A stretch of 64,000 bases of DNA from Exophiala sp. HKRS030 (taxonomy: Eukaryota > Ascomycota > Eurotiomycetes > Chaetothyriales > Herpotrichiellaceae), in assembly GCA_023897205.1 (NCBI GenBank), contig JAHWDD010000005.1, positions 2,666,001 through 2,730,000 on the forward strand, in the 5' to 3' direction. Shown here one piece after another: positions 1-11,266 of the stretch. Both the position numbers and the translations under genes were made by a program. Positions within the stretch are counted from its first letter, which is position 1, and the number at the start of each line of letters is the position of its first letter. The notes beneath the pieces are model-generated. The model was given only the letters and a program-made list of their open reading frames with translations. It did not search any database and was not told the origin of the DNA.

Positions 1-1
1 C

Positions 2-184
2 GCCGGTCGACACCGCTGCATCGGTGAACAGTTTGCCTATGTCCAGCTGGGGACCGTCTTGGCCACCATGGTCCGACACGTCAAGTTCAGACAGCCCGAG
101 GGTAAGGATCTGGTTCCCACGGATTATTCGAGTTTGTTTTCCAGACCAATGGGTCCCGCCGTTGTCGGGTTTGAAAAGAGATGA
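2..184 (+). CDS. cyp51: CYP51 sterol 14-alpha-demethylase, C-terminal fragment (5' part outside window)
   Basis: Reading in frame from base 2 gives 60 residues and a TGA at 182-184. The peptide opens with the cytochrome P450 haem-binding loop (GRHRCIGEQ, with the Cys that ligates haem iron). It continues into the C-terminal motif typical of fungal CYP51 ([10 protein letters not shown]) and ends in GFEKR. CYP51 is the ER-bound monooxygenase that removes the 14-alpha-methyl group of lanosterol or eburicol in ergosterol synthesis, and it is the azole target. A GT inside the PEGKD stretch is not used as a splice site here, because the frame continues cleanly through family-typical sequence. Ascomycetes often carry two or three CYP51 paralogues, and this fragment cannot say which one it is. 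Everything upstream of the haem loop lies outside the window. Confidence 0.92.
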   Translation, partial: AGRHRCIGEQFAYVQLGTVLATMVRHVKFRQPEGKDLVPTDYSSLFSRPMGPAVVGFEKR

Positions 185-657
185 CATTATTCATCAACGA
201 CACTGGGTGATTTGGTGGCTTGTACGCCTGTGTATAGAACAAAACCAAGGATAGCCCTGATAATAACGTACCTTGTCTCTGTCTACCAACCTCGAGTTGT
301 ATAAAGCGTCCAATTTTGAAACGGGATGAGAGAAAGATGGTGTCAGAGACAGAGACAAGACAGCGACGGAGCAGGGTCCGTACATGGGGCTCAGGAGTGA
401 AGCAAAGGCGCCTTTGGAGTTTGGGTGTCAGAAGACAGCTAGAGAGAGAGAGGCGTCTCCGGATTAGGTTCATGGTTGATGGATGATAATTAAAAATTAC
501 ATACCACAAGGTGACTTGATAGAATATACCTGTATGTACATATGTATCATATGTCTTGAATATTCGTATCCTTCAAAGAGACACGACCAAAAATTCTCCA
601 TCATCCCATCGACGCCTTCATAAGAGAAGGAGACATCAAGCTACGGAGAGTTTTCTT
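185..657. other. Intergenic, 3' flanks of two convergent genes
   Basis: This lies between the CYP51 stop and the stop of the minus-strand membrane protein, so it should hold both 3' UTRs. One copy of the TACGGAG word sits at 642-648. I see no open frame worth calling. Confidence 0.6.
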
Positions 658-2979
658 TCATGGGCAACGCTCGATCCGACCATCCCTTGAATTCGACCAA
701 TCCACGACGCGCCATCGGGCAGTTTGGTACTCCGTGGCCACCGTCGTCACCTGTCCCTTTTCGTAAGCCTCTTGCCATTTCGGAGACGGCCCGGCGACGT
801 CGTGTCGTACCGCGCGGGCGGTACCCATGAGTTGGGCGCTGTTGGCGGCCAAGAACAAGTGACCCAAAAGGCCCGTGGGTTCTTCGCGTAGGATGCTGGG
901 TCGGAGTCTCATGGACTGGGCCATCCAGACGATGAGAGCCGCGTTGACCAAGAACACGCCGACGAAACTGTAGGCGATGGCATCGGCGGTGCGGAGGTAA
1001 CTCGTGGTGAGGTGTAGGGTGGCGTCCAACGTGTCGTCCGACCCAGAAACCGTAGTGCCGGTGGTCCCCGTCGGTCGTGTGGTCGACACCAAAGGGTGAA
1101 GATAAGTGGTGGCGGTGACAATATACAAAAGACGCCATGCTGCCTTGAACTGCGTGATTAGGTTTTCTGTCCGAAACGCTTCGTCAGGGATCTTGCTGCT
1201 GCTGCTGCTGCTGCTGCTACCACTGTTGCTGTCATCGCCATTATTTTTTACACCCGCCTCGATCACCAACCTACCCAATGAAGTGGCCGACCATAAGCTC
1301 GTCGGATCTGCGTCAACGGCAAAAGAACTGATGGATTGTTCAAAAATCTTCCAATATTGTGGTCTCGGTTCCATGAGTTGAGGTCGAGCCGTGGGTTGGA
1401 AATTTCGTATGAGAGGTCTGTTGGAATTCGACGGGTCCACTCCCACGACGAGTTTCCCCGTATGGTTGTGGTATGTAGTCGTGCAGGAAATCATGGAAAA
1501 GTTGGTGACGGCGGAACCGTTCCCATCCGGGGCGTGAGCTGCAAACAGAAATACACGCCCTTCGAGCGTGGGCGACGATGATGAAGAAGAAGTGCCACCG
1601 TCACTGTCGTCGTCGCCACAATCATTCTTCGTCCACGTCTGGGCGTAGTTTTGAAAGAACCCATCACTGAACTGAAATTGATTGATGAAGTCACAACCTT
1701 GGTCGGTCCCATTCAGCAACCATTGGTGGTCGGAAGCGACGACGTCAAAGTCAACTTCTCGTAAAAGTGCTCTGCAGTCCAGGTCCATGAAAGAGGCATT
1801 CTGAACGACGGTCACGTTGTCGGAGGTTCCGTCAAGACCGGCGGGTATCTCAAAGGGGGCGTAACTCGCGTTCTGATCTGCCCACGCCGGCATGGGCGTG
1901 TCGTACAATTCGATTCCCGTGACGTAGGTGAGCATCGGGAGGAGCTGTGTGTCGGCTTCGATGGCCCACTCGTCGTAAAAGGTGGTCCGGTTGACCTTGA
2001 TGTTGGTCTCGGCCACTTGTCCTTCATCGAGGTCGAACAGATTGGCCGCCAAGGGAGTGACACCCAGGGAGAAGATGGGACTCATAAAGAACCACAGTAG
2101 CAGCAAGGCATGCTTACTTTGCCAGGCCCGTTTGATCTTGGAGAACCACGACAGGGAACCGTAGTCCAGGAGGATCGAGGCTTTGGCTGGCGCACCGCCA
2201 TCTGCGCGGTTGAGCTCGACGTAAGGCTGTCGTTGAGCAAAGGCCATGAACGCGGCCGCGAGACACATGCCGTAGGCTTGAATCGTGAAGGTGGGTATCT
2301 GCTTCCACGTGAGGGTCAACCCGAGCGCCACACCAGCGACGTTCCGGTCCGGTTTGACTTTACGTATTTCGGCGATACCTTTGGCGCCGGCCGATTTGCG
2401 TGCCAGGACGAACAGCGTCACGGCAAGGCCGATGGTGAACAAAAAAAGTAAGCCTAGGCCCCAGGGTTGGAGGCAATTGGTCACCCATTCCTCAGGTGTT
2501 CCGCTGAAGGATGATAAGCCGAGCTTGAACAATCGCATTCTGGATCGGTTCGTTGGACTAGGCTGTGCTGGAGGTGAGGGCGTCGAAGCTTGAGCCGCTG
2601 TCGTAATCGATCCGGAGGCTGAGGTATTGCCATGGTGTTGACCCTGGCTGGTGGGAGCAGAGGCGTGGGATGGGGCAGCTGAAGTATGCGACGATCCTGG
2701 TGTCGAAGTTGGATGGCTGGACGCATTTGTCAATGAAGATGGGGCAGACACCGACACAGGGGTTTGTGATGATGATGGTGGCAAACTTGGAGTCTGCCCC
2801 GTGGGAGGTTGAGTGTTGGAGGCACTTGGTCCTGTGTTCACCACCGCAGGACGTGTTTGGGCGCTCTGTAAAGGAATCCCCGTAGTGGGAGAGGCGTTTG
2901 CGGATGGAACAATAGAACTGCTTGGACTCGCATTGTTCTGTGCCGGAGTTGCTGGTCGGGTTGCGTTTCCTTGGGACAT
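658..2979 (-). CDS. Large Ser/Thr/Pro-rich integral membrane protein, unknown function
   Basis: This is a single uninterrupted frame of 773 residues. The first ATG (2977-2979, MSQGNATRP) is taken as start, since the open frame further 5' has only a TTG. Residues 1-150 are low complexity (Ser, Thr, Pro, Ala, Gln) and probably cytosolic. Hydrophobic segments follow at roughly 165-190, 212-250 and 290-315. A long loop of about 350 residues then carries several NxS/T sequons, suggesting it is luminal or extracellular, and one more hydrophobic segment lies near 675-695. Two pure Ser runs, one near residue 588, come from AGC-type triplet repeats. The fold resembles the many fungal membrane proteins with a short N-terminal TM bundle, a big glycosylated loop and a C-terminal TM, but I recognise no named family. 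The function cannot be given. Confidence 0.8.
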   Translation of the reverse strand: MSQGNATRPATPAQNNASPSSSIVPSANASPTTGIPLQSAQTRPAVVNTGPSASNTQPPTGQTPSLPPSSSQTPVSVSAPSSLTNASSHPTSTPGSSHTSAAPSHASAPTSQGQHHGNTSASGSITTAAQASTPSPPAQPSPTNRSRMRLFKLGLSSFSGTPEEWVTNCLQPWGLGLLFLFTIGLAVTLFVLARKSAGAKGIAEIRKVKPDRNVAGVALGLTLTWKQIPTFTIQAYGMCLAAAFMAFAQRQPYVELNRADGGAPAKASILLDYGSLSWFSKIKRAWQSKHALLLLWFFMSPIFSLGVTPLAANLFDLDEGQVAETNIKVNRTTFYDEWAIEADTQLLPMLTYVTGIELYDTPMPAWADQNASYAPFEIPAGLDGTSDNVTVVQNASFMDLDCRALLREVDFDVVASDHQWLLNGTDQGCDFINQFQFSDGFFQNYAQTWTKNDCGDDDSDGGTSSSSSSPTLEGRVFLFAAHAPDGNGSAVTNFSMISCTTTYHNHTGKLVVGVDPSNSNRPLIRNFQPTARPQLMEPRPQYWKIFEQSISSFAVDADPTSLWSATSLGRLVIEAGVKNNGDDSNSGSSSSSSSSKIPDEAFRTENLITQFKAAWRLLYIVTATTYLHPLVSTTRPTGTTGTTVSGSDDTLDATLHLTTSYLRTADAIAYSFVGVFLVNAALIVWMAQSMRLRPSILREEPTGLLGHLFLAANSAQLMGTARAVRHDVAGPSPKWQEAYEKGQVTTVATEYQTARWRVVDWSNSRDGRIERCP

Positions 2980-3790
2980 TGATCGCAATTCCTTTCGAGG
3001 GTTGCTAGGGGAAAATGGATGTTTTCAGACTCTTGCTCAGGCTCCATCAGAGATCCAGAGGATGAGTCTTTATGTGCAATCCGAGTCACCCTGTGGCAGT
3101 CGAAATGCGCCTTGACAACCATGGTGCTATCCTGAGTCTCAGAAACTAGACATCTTCTCGACCATTTCCGCGACGGCAGCTGAAAGCCACCCAGTCACTA
3201 GATGGATGTGGCAGATAATGATCTAGGCCAATTCAATCAGCCTTGCCCATGTTCCGGAGAAGGATCAGAATCATCGTGGAGGCTAATCCCCCATGGTTGG
3301 CGTCAGGCGCATTAGCTGATTGGTCTTGATGTGTGATAAAATGTGGATCGAGGCACACATTAACAAAGTGATGGGCGAGGCAAAGGTTGAGTGAGGAATG
3401 TCGTCTCGACAAGAAGTTCGGATGCGCAGCCACCACCACATTCTCGACTGATAAAGACCTTACCGAACAGGAACTTGTCCTTTTCCGGCCGCACTCGCTA
3501 ACACCTCAACCCCTGTTATCCTACCGTTTTCGACCGTTTTCGCGTTCTGAACGCCACATGGCGCTTCTATTGCTTTGCCCTGCATATGGCAGTGTCAGAG
3601 ACTCACCAACTCAGCTGCGACTTGATCAGCTGGTTCATTCAGCTCGAAGCTCGAAGATCAAAGAGCCTGACGCCCGAGCCTAGCCCATCAGCCTGATCGA
3701 TTCATAACCGTGGCAGAATCGCAACTTGATGGACAAGATGGCATCCGTTGCTTCTTCTCGTCTCCGTGCCAGCAATAATACGTCACGAAG
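2980..3790. other. Divergent intergenic promoter region
   Basis: This is the shared upstream region of the minus-strand membrane protein and the plus-strand Cys-rich secreted protein. Only short frames are present. I see no RNA gene or repeat. Confidence 0.55.
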
Positions 3791-4729
3791 ATGTTCGCCA
3801 TGTTTTTAGCCTTGTTCTCGGTCATGTCCCTTTTCAAGAGCATTACCGCTTACACCACGTACACCTGCGTCTCCAATGGAAACCCCGTTCTCACCGTTGA
3901 ACCCGGCTGTGACGCGCTCTCTAATGGCTATTCCAGTTGCCAGACCAAGTCCGGAATCCCATACGAAGAATGTGTCTGTCAACCGAAGTTGTTCGATGCC
4001 ATATACGAGTACGTCTTCCTTGAGGCGTAGTTTCGGTACTAATCTGAGACCAGATGTGAAAGCGAAGACCGACAATGTTTCGAAGGGTACAGCATGGACG
4101 AGTACTATGAGAATATTCTTTCCGGTTGGCACTCATTGTGTGACACTTTCACCTCGACATCCTTCTCAACGCCCAAGTTGAGAACGCCAACCACGACCTT
4201 CGTCCTTCCCGCTTCCAGCAATACTCAAAAGTGCCAGAGCATCGAAACCGTGTGTGGTGTGACAGGGACTCTGATCAAAGACTGCTATCTCAGCTACCCT
4301 GCAAGTTCCCAGGATGCCCAATTCAAGAGCTGCGCCTGCAGGAACGACTTTTACAGTGCCGCGTCCATCTGTGAGTACGATGGGAACATCACCTGTTTCT
4401 CTCGGCCTGCAACATTGACGAACATTGGACTTTGGCACGTTTGTGGGGTAAGTGCCCTATCGCTGTGCGTCGATCGAGCCTGAGGAGCTGACAAGGGAAA
4501 GATCACAGCAATACCTGATGCAGATGATGAGGGGTCTGGCAGTGTACTCACGACGCAACCCGCACCAGCTTCCACAACCAGTATGCTGCTCACGACTCCT
4601 CCATCTAGTCTTCCAGCATCCAGCGCAGCCTTACCAACACCAACCAGTTCCGCAAGCAAGACTGGATGGGTATCGTGGCTGGTAGTTATGATGTTGGGAG
4701 CACTCTTCTGGGTCACGCTAGACTACTGA
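3791..4729 (+). CDS. Cys-rich secreted protein with C-terminal membrane/GPI anchor
   Basis: Three exons are inferred: 3791-4008, 4054-4447 and 4502-4729 (279 aa). Introns run GTACGT..CAG and GTAAGT..AAG, the second with a GCTGAC branch-like site. The frame is kept at both junctions. The N-terminus is a signal peptide (hydrophobic MFLALFSVMSLF, cut near SITA). Two Cys-rich modules follow, each with a C-x-C pair (YEECVCQP and FKSCACRND) and a WHxxC motif, so several disulfides are likely. The tail is Ser/Thr/Pro-rich and ends in a hydrophobic stretch (WLVVMMLGALFWV), which fits a GPI signal or a membrane anchor. The spacing does not match the eight-Cys CFEM pattern. It is probably a cell-surface or wall protein of unknown role. 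An alternative acceptor 7 nt downstream would lose the anchor and is less likely. Confidence 0.72.
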
Positions 4730-6020
4730 CGACGACCTGAGCAAGGGATGTCAATGCAGATTGTGTCTTTGATATGTACTGTAGCTCCGTAATGGTCCCT
4801 GTTTTAGGGCTCAGAACATGATGGATATCGTGCGTTTAAGATGGCTCGGAGCCTGCAAGGTAGTTCTCACGAGTATGACATGTCGTTTGCTGGTTCCAAA
4901 TTCTTTTCACCTCGTACTCGTACTCGTATTGCTGGCAACGTGGTATCATGTCCGAGATCTACACGTGAGTTTTTGGCCGACTCGGAACGAGATTCATTTT
5001 GATACCGAGTGTGGGTAAAGGGGAAGAGATTTTATGGGCCCGAACGGCCTAACAATCCGCCTAGTTCGCAAGGTATCTTCAAATAAGATGTAGGGAGTAT
5101 GGGTGGTGCTTCTGTCCACAGCAAAGATGGAGCACGTCATGATTTAGCATGATCTTGCGTGGAAAAAAGGGTACTAGAAAGATCAACAAAAGAAGAAAAT
5201 GAGAATTCAGTTGTAGTGAGTAGAGGATAGAGGAAATTCTCTCTGTTCCTGTACCTCATGTCATTCACAAGCCAACAAGAATGATGGGGTAATTACTGCA
5301 CAGAAAATACTGTACTTTGTCCCTTCAGATGGTGGGGTTTTTAGGCTTCACTTACAAGTATAGGGAGAGGTGACTTCGGTCACTTTTAGGCCCGGCCTCG
5401 CCCTCTCGTCTAATCCCATGCATGATTTTTATCGGCCTTTAAGCACCCAAGCTCCATTATTTTAGGTGTCCGTGTTTGACTCCGTTGGGCAAATTCCCAT
5501 GATACGAGAGTTGAACCCCATCCATCATCAATTTTGCCCTTCAGCTGTTGTTATATTTATTATTGTTCACTTCCTCTGTATTCCCTTTGGCTTTCGCGCT
5601 GCATAGACTTTTTTTTCTTGTTTTCAGATCTTAGATTTCGTTTTCCATCTCGAACTTCTTTCATCAAAGACCACGCGGTCTGCATTTGTATGCTGTATTA
5701 TCCTCAACTTCTTTGTTACCAAATACTTCGCATTTCGCGCCGCGCCGTGTCCTCCATCGAGTGAATACCTTGGAACACAGGGACTTGGGCGGACTTTGCC
5801 TTTCTACTACACGATAATCAGAGCGTCCTTCTGTGTTTTGAACACAGCAATAAAGACATCTACTACTCCCTACTCGAGACAGAGATCCCAACCAAGGCCT
5901 GAGCTGACATACTACGGACTCCGTCGAGCCTCGCTAGCCTGATTTACCCGAGTCTGAGAAGGATCTTCAGGCTAACCACACCCTCGTCCCTCCGTATTAC
6001 TTGACTGAGCGCTGCCCTCC
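4730..6020. other. Intergenic, promoter of the MFS transporter gene
   Basis: The region is non-coding as far as I can see. The last 500 bases are CT-rich, as in fungal promoters and leaders. CTCCGTA words occur at 4785 and 5990, the latter about 30 bases before the transporter start. Confidence 0.55.
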
Positions 6021-7950
6021 ATGGGTCTGTTTGGCAAAAAGTCGGCCTCGGATGGCGCAGAACCAACAGAGCATGTCACCTCCGGGACCACTACCGTCGT
6101 TCCCAGCCAAAACGTCTCGAATACCGAGTTGAACAAAGAAGCGCCACTAGAACCGACAGTAGCAGAAAAGTCCGACACCTCTTCACAAAAAGATGTGGAC
6201 ACGGAGAAGGAGCAGACTGTGTCGGCAAATGCCTCGTGGACTGGGGATGTTGAGGTACAAAACGAAAAGGCGCATGAAGACGGAGTGCTCCCCTCCAACG
6301 AGGACGAGGCTGTATACCCTGCCGGCTTAAAACTGGCACTGATCACACTTGCACTGTGTCTATCTGTGTTTCTGGTCGCATTGGACAATACCATCATTGC
6401 GACAGCCATCCCGAAGATCACGGATCATTTCAGATCTCTCGGAGATGTGGGCTGGTATGGCTCTGCATATCTCCTCACAACTTGTGCGCTACAGTTGTTC
6501 TTTGGAAAGTCAGTCGCTCCCGCAGGACCACCACTATGAATGAGACGCATTGCTAACAATTCACAGGATGTACACCTTTTTCTCGATCAAATACGTCTAT
6601 CTGACTGCCATTGTCATCTTCGAAGTCGGCTCTGCCGTTTGTGGTGCTGCCCCGACATCCAATGCGCTGATAGTCGGCCGTGCTATCGCTGGTATCGGAT
6701 CTGCTGGTATTTTCTCGGGTGCTTTGGTCATCATCGCGTACACCGTCCCTCTTGTCAAGCGCCCTATCTATACTGGTGAGCCTTTGTATTGGAGATCTTT
6801 GGCCGCGCTGTTCTAACCAAATATAGGTATTATCGGTGCCATGTATGGAATCGCGTCAATTGCCGGACCGCTTCTGGGTGGAGCATTCACCGACGGCCCA
6901 GGATGGAGATGGTGTTTTTATATTAACCTGCCACTCGGCGCTGTTACATTGATTGTGATATTCTTCTTCTTCCAGTCTCCGCACAGAAAGGCCGAAGCAT
7001 CGGTCTCGTGGAAAGAGAGAATCTATCAACTTGATCTTGGTGGCACAGCTGTCTTCGTGGTCGACATTGTCGTCTGCTTACTCGCTCTGCAGTGGGGTGG
7101 CTCGACATACGCATGGTCGAATTGGCGCATTATCTTGTGCCTTGTTCTTTTTGGAGTCCTCACGATCGTCTTCATCGTGATCCAATTCTTCATGAAAGAC
7201 CATGCAACAGTGCCCTTTGGGTTGATCTCTCAACGCAGTGTTGCGGCGGCAAGCTGGTTCGCTTTTACTCTTGGATCGGCCTTCTTCTTGCTGATTTATT
7301 GGGTTCCCATCTGGTTCCAAGCCATCAAAGGAGCCTCGGCATTCAAGTCTGGTATCGACAGTCTTCCCATGGTCCTGGCACTTGTCATTGCGACATTCAT
7401 CAGCGGTGCGCTCACTACGGCAATTGGATACTACTGGCCATTCTATTGGCTGAGTGTGATCTTCTCCGCCATTGGTGCTGGTCTCTTGACGACATTCGAA
7501 GTCGACACTGGACACGAGAAGTGGATCGGCTTCCAGGTCATTTATGGTCTTGGTGTCGGTTTTGGTATGCAGCAGGCTCTTATGACTGTCCAGGCTGTCC
7601 TTCCACTCGATAAAGTCCCCACGGGGACTGCGCTGGTCATGTTCATGCAGACATTTGGCGGTGCGTTGTTCGTCTCAGTCGCACAGAATGTCTTCAACAA
7701 TCGACTGATCGCCGAGCTCCCGAAATACGCCCCGGGCGTTAATCCGCAAATCGTGGTGCATACTGGTGCCACATCTCTCAAAGATCAAATCCCTGCTCGA
7801 CTTCTGGATGGAGTGCAGCATGCCTACAATATTTCACTGACGAACACGTGGTACATCTCTGTCGCCATGGCGTCTTTGTCCATACTCGGCGCAGTGTTTG
7901 TCGAGTGGAAGAGTGTCAAGGGCATGAAGCCGGGTGCGGTGGCTGCCTAA
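6021..7950 (+). CDS. MFS drug:H+ antiporter, DHA2 (14-TM) family
   Basis: Exons are 6021-6508, 6567-6775 and 6827-7950 (606 aa). Both introns are short (58 and 51 nt) and frame-consistent, and the first carries a TGCTAAC-like branch site. About 100 cytosolic residues rich in Glu, Thr and Ser precede the first membrane helix ([20 protein letters not shown]), which carries the [10 protein letters not shown] motif of the family. Intron 1 falls within the motif-A loop ([12 protein letters not shown]), and the antiporter motif C is present ([12 protein letters not shown]). About fourteen hydrophobic helices follow. Members export toxins, antifungals or secondary metabolites across the plasma membrane using the proton gradient. 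The gene lies next to and in the same direction as a Zn2Cys6 regulator and an NmrA-like enzyme, which suggests export of, or resistance to, the compound those genes handle. The substrate cannot be read from sequence. Confidence 0.93.
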
Positions 7951-8666
7951 GTGGTTGTATGCTGTGCTTGTATTTGCTTCTTTTCATGTTTGCATAGCGA
8001 TTGCGGCGTTGGTGTGTGGGTGAAATTAATTGCAACCCTTTTGCATATATTGGACGGTTGGATATTGTCTCTTGATTCCACTCATGTCCTAGATACTCCA
8101 TAGATTGATGAGAGATAGACCTGGGCTATCAGAAGCCATGATTTGTAATATTTGGTCATCTCAAAAAACAAGTTCGATCAGTGCTTGAGAGTGCGAATTG
8201 TCGGATATTGTTGCAGTTACTCGCATGAGTATTCTAGATTCTCAGGCAGTGGTCGCATGCGCATTCACCAAGCAAGGTCTCGAATACTCTCTCGAATACT
8301 CCGTAGGCAAGTCGGGATACAACAGTGGAAAAGCGGTCCAGTGGCCCGGATAAAACCCCGGATATCTGCCCTGCATGGAGTAAATGGCCTGGGCTTATCG
8401 GGAACTGGGTCTCTGACTCAACTAGTATTTTATTTGTCCAGTAATAACTAGGTACGTACCAACGACGAACATCCCGTCGTTATCTCTTTCCCGGATAAGA
8501 TCCCAAGAACTCACCTGGCAACATGTTTCTTCATACGAATCTCTGTCGCACTCTCTTCCTGTATCCATCGTATCCACTAGTATCGACTAAGCATCTGGTT
8601 TACTGAGATGTTGAGAAAAACAACAACAGGCTGAATGAAAATCATCATGAGGTCGTGAGGGGAAAA
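7951..8666. other. Intergenic, promoter of Zn2Cys6 factor
   Basis: No gene is seen. A near-perfect 12-base direct duplication (TCTCGAATACTC) lies at about 8279-8302 and runs into a CTCCGTA word at 8299-8305. Confidence 0.5.
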
Positions 8667-11266
8667 ATGCCTCGGCCCAAAGTCCGCCCAGAAGACCGCC
8701 AGCGCGCCGTCAAGGCGTGCATCCCATGCAAGGCGTCCAAGAAGAGGTGCGACGCCCAGCAACCATGTTCGAATTGCGTCAGGAAAAAGGCCGAAGAGAC
8801 ATGCGAATATGCAGAGTCCATGGTCCGACCTCGCGGGATCCACGCCCACACGGCGAGAGCTGCAAGTGTCCAGCAGTCGTCTACTACCACGACCACCAAC
8901 ACCGTCGAGCGCGAACATGACGGCGACACGAGTACGAGATCACCGATCGAAGAAGTGGCGTATGAGTCGTCGCCTGCAGCAACAGCGACAGGCAAGCGCA
9001 AGAGGTCGCCCGCGCGAGGGTCGGGTCAACGCAGATCCAGCGACGGCAGGTTGTTGTTGAATTCCAGAGGAGAGAAAGGTGAGCTTTTGTTTTCTGTCAC
9101 AGCGTCGCCTTCCAGTCCGGCTGGTAATCGGTGACTAAACCCCCTCAACCACAATAGTATACGTCGGCGGTACGGCGTCGCTTTCGTTCTTACAATTTCT
9201 TCGCCAAACCATCAAGCAGCAGATGGGTCCGTCGGTGTTCACAGACAACGATCGACGGAATGTCATGCTCGAAGTACGGAGTCCGGAAGATACGAACGCC
9301 ATCTTTGAAGAAGATGAAAGCCAGAAACGGGCCTTGATTGAAATCTACTTTGCCGCGGTATGCCATGTCACTTATCTAACTTGCTTACTTCGCCCGTTCC
9401 CCATGTAATCTCGCCTTGAATTCCGTTACTCTTCGTGACTAACTCGTATCAAAGACCAATGGCTTTCTCGATCTATTCACGCGCGACGAAATCGAAGCTT
9501 ACCTGACGAGCGTCCCCACGCCTACCGATGGCGGCCGCGAGTATGCTCTTGTGGCATTGGACCTCATCATTGCCATTGGTGGCCAGTGTCGCGCCCTTAG
9601 GCCTTTCGACTTGCGCTACGCCGTGCGGTATTTCTCGAGGGCGCAGAAGGCAGCCGTGGCGTCTGCGCTGGAAGATCCATGCCTGAACATGGTGCGCTGT
9701 TTCCTGCTGATGGCCTTTTACATGCTCGGCGCGTGCAGAAGAAATGCCGCGTTCATGTACGTTGGCATCGCGGCACAAGCGTCCTCGGCGCTCGGATTAC
9801 ATGTCACTGAGCAATATCGGAACTTTACCGTTACGGAGAGGAGTGTTCGGTACGTCTTCATCACCCGATTGTGTTTTCGCCAGCAATATGTGAGGTTGCC
9901 CAGACTGATGGTGTGGTTCTTTTTAGCCTACGTACGTTGAAAAGTCTCCGCGTTCTTGACGTGTTGGTATGTTCGATCCTCGGTCGAACGTACTCGACAC
10001 CCGCCGTACGTATCGACAGCGCCAGTTTCACCGGCATGCATGTCCAACCCGGCAAGCCGAGGGACATGGCCCTCAACGCCAGTTTCGGAGCGTGCGAGCT
10101 CATCGCCGAGATCATGAGTAGTGTCGACGGTGACGTGTCGAATCCGATCGACACACCCACCGCGAAGCGCTTCCTCGAACGTTTGAGGAGCTGGAGTGCG
10201 AATTTGCCGCTCGAGATCCGTCGGTTTGAAAAGGCGGGCGATGAGCCCATCACCCCCTCAGACCAGGAGTGTATCATCGGAAGCATCCACGTGAGTTGCG
10301 TGTATTACTTTGCCGTGATGCTGGTGACGAGACCGTTTCTCATCACCCACCTGATGGCGCGATTGCCGGGCGCTCCACTGCCGGTCAAAGAGCCTAAAGA
10401 AGGGGCGAGGGTACAGGATTCGGAGGCGGTGAATCTCGCTCAGGCATGTATCGACTCGGCGATTCTCATGGCGCAGACGTGCTTTGACGCATTGCAAGGT
10501 GGGATTTTGTTACAGAATATGTGTATCATGAAGTGAGCATCTCCTCTTGTTTTTTCCTTGGCTAGCTGCTGCGCTCGTAGAGCCAAAGTTATGAGCCGTT
10601 GCTAACGGTTTGTGTTCCAAAAGGGCATGGGTCTTTGCAGCAGGCTTGGTCTTGGGGTTCTCCATGTTCGCACAAGGAGAATCCCCATTCGACATGGACG
10701 AATCATTCAACGGGGCCAGAGAGGTTCTGAAGAAACTGGCCGAACACAGTCCCCAGGCCGAACATTACTATGAGATCCTGACAGGTTTCGCCGACGCCAT
10801 ACAACGACACAGACAGCATTTGTCCCGAGAAAAGAGACGCGCTAGTAACAAGTACGTCAACAGGATCTTGTCGCTCGACGTCAACGTCGGTACCCACAAT
10901 AACAACAACACCGCCACAAGTGTATCAGGAGCGGCGTCTCAGGTCGGGTTCTCACCCGGGATGCTGGGGTCGAGGGACAAGGATACCGCGGATTCGAGCT
11001 ATCAATTGACGGACCTTGGTTCCATGGCTGCTGAAGCGGCCAATGGAGGAGGGGACTCTGACGTTGCGCAACCCCTCGTTGATACACATATTCATGCCGA
11101 TGGCCAGACGACACCGTTCCAGTTACTCGGCACCACGCCTCAATTCGCGGTGGACACTGGCGGAGGGTTCGACTTTGGGTTGTTCGGTTGGGATAATTTC
11201 GCCATGCAGATTTCGGAGAATTTCTCATTCGACAATTACGGGGATACATGGGGACCAGCAGAATAG
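8667..11266 (+). CDS. Zn2Cys6 fungal-specific transcription factor
   Basis: Five exons are inferred: 8667-9078, 9158-9357, 9455-9849, 9927-10532 and 10624-11266 (751 aa). The start is the first ATG; the open frame above it has only a GTG. Residues 18-46 form the binuclear zinc cluster with spacing Cx2Cx6Cx5Cx2Cx8C (starts CIPCKASKKRC), which binds CGG-type sites as a dimer. A Ser/Thr-rich linker with an RKR-type basic stretch (KRKRSP) follows. The segment VYVGGTASLSFLQFLRQ and the later SLRVLDVLVCSILGR belong to the fungal-specific middle homology domain (PF04082). The C-terminus is acidic and Gly/Phe-rich, a plausible activation region. It sits between the MFS transporter and the NmrA-like enzyme, so it may regulate them (inference). 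No key zinc ligand is missing. Confidence 0.92.
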
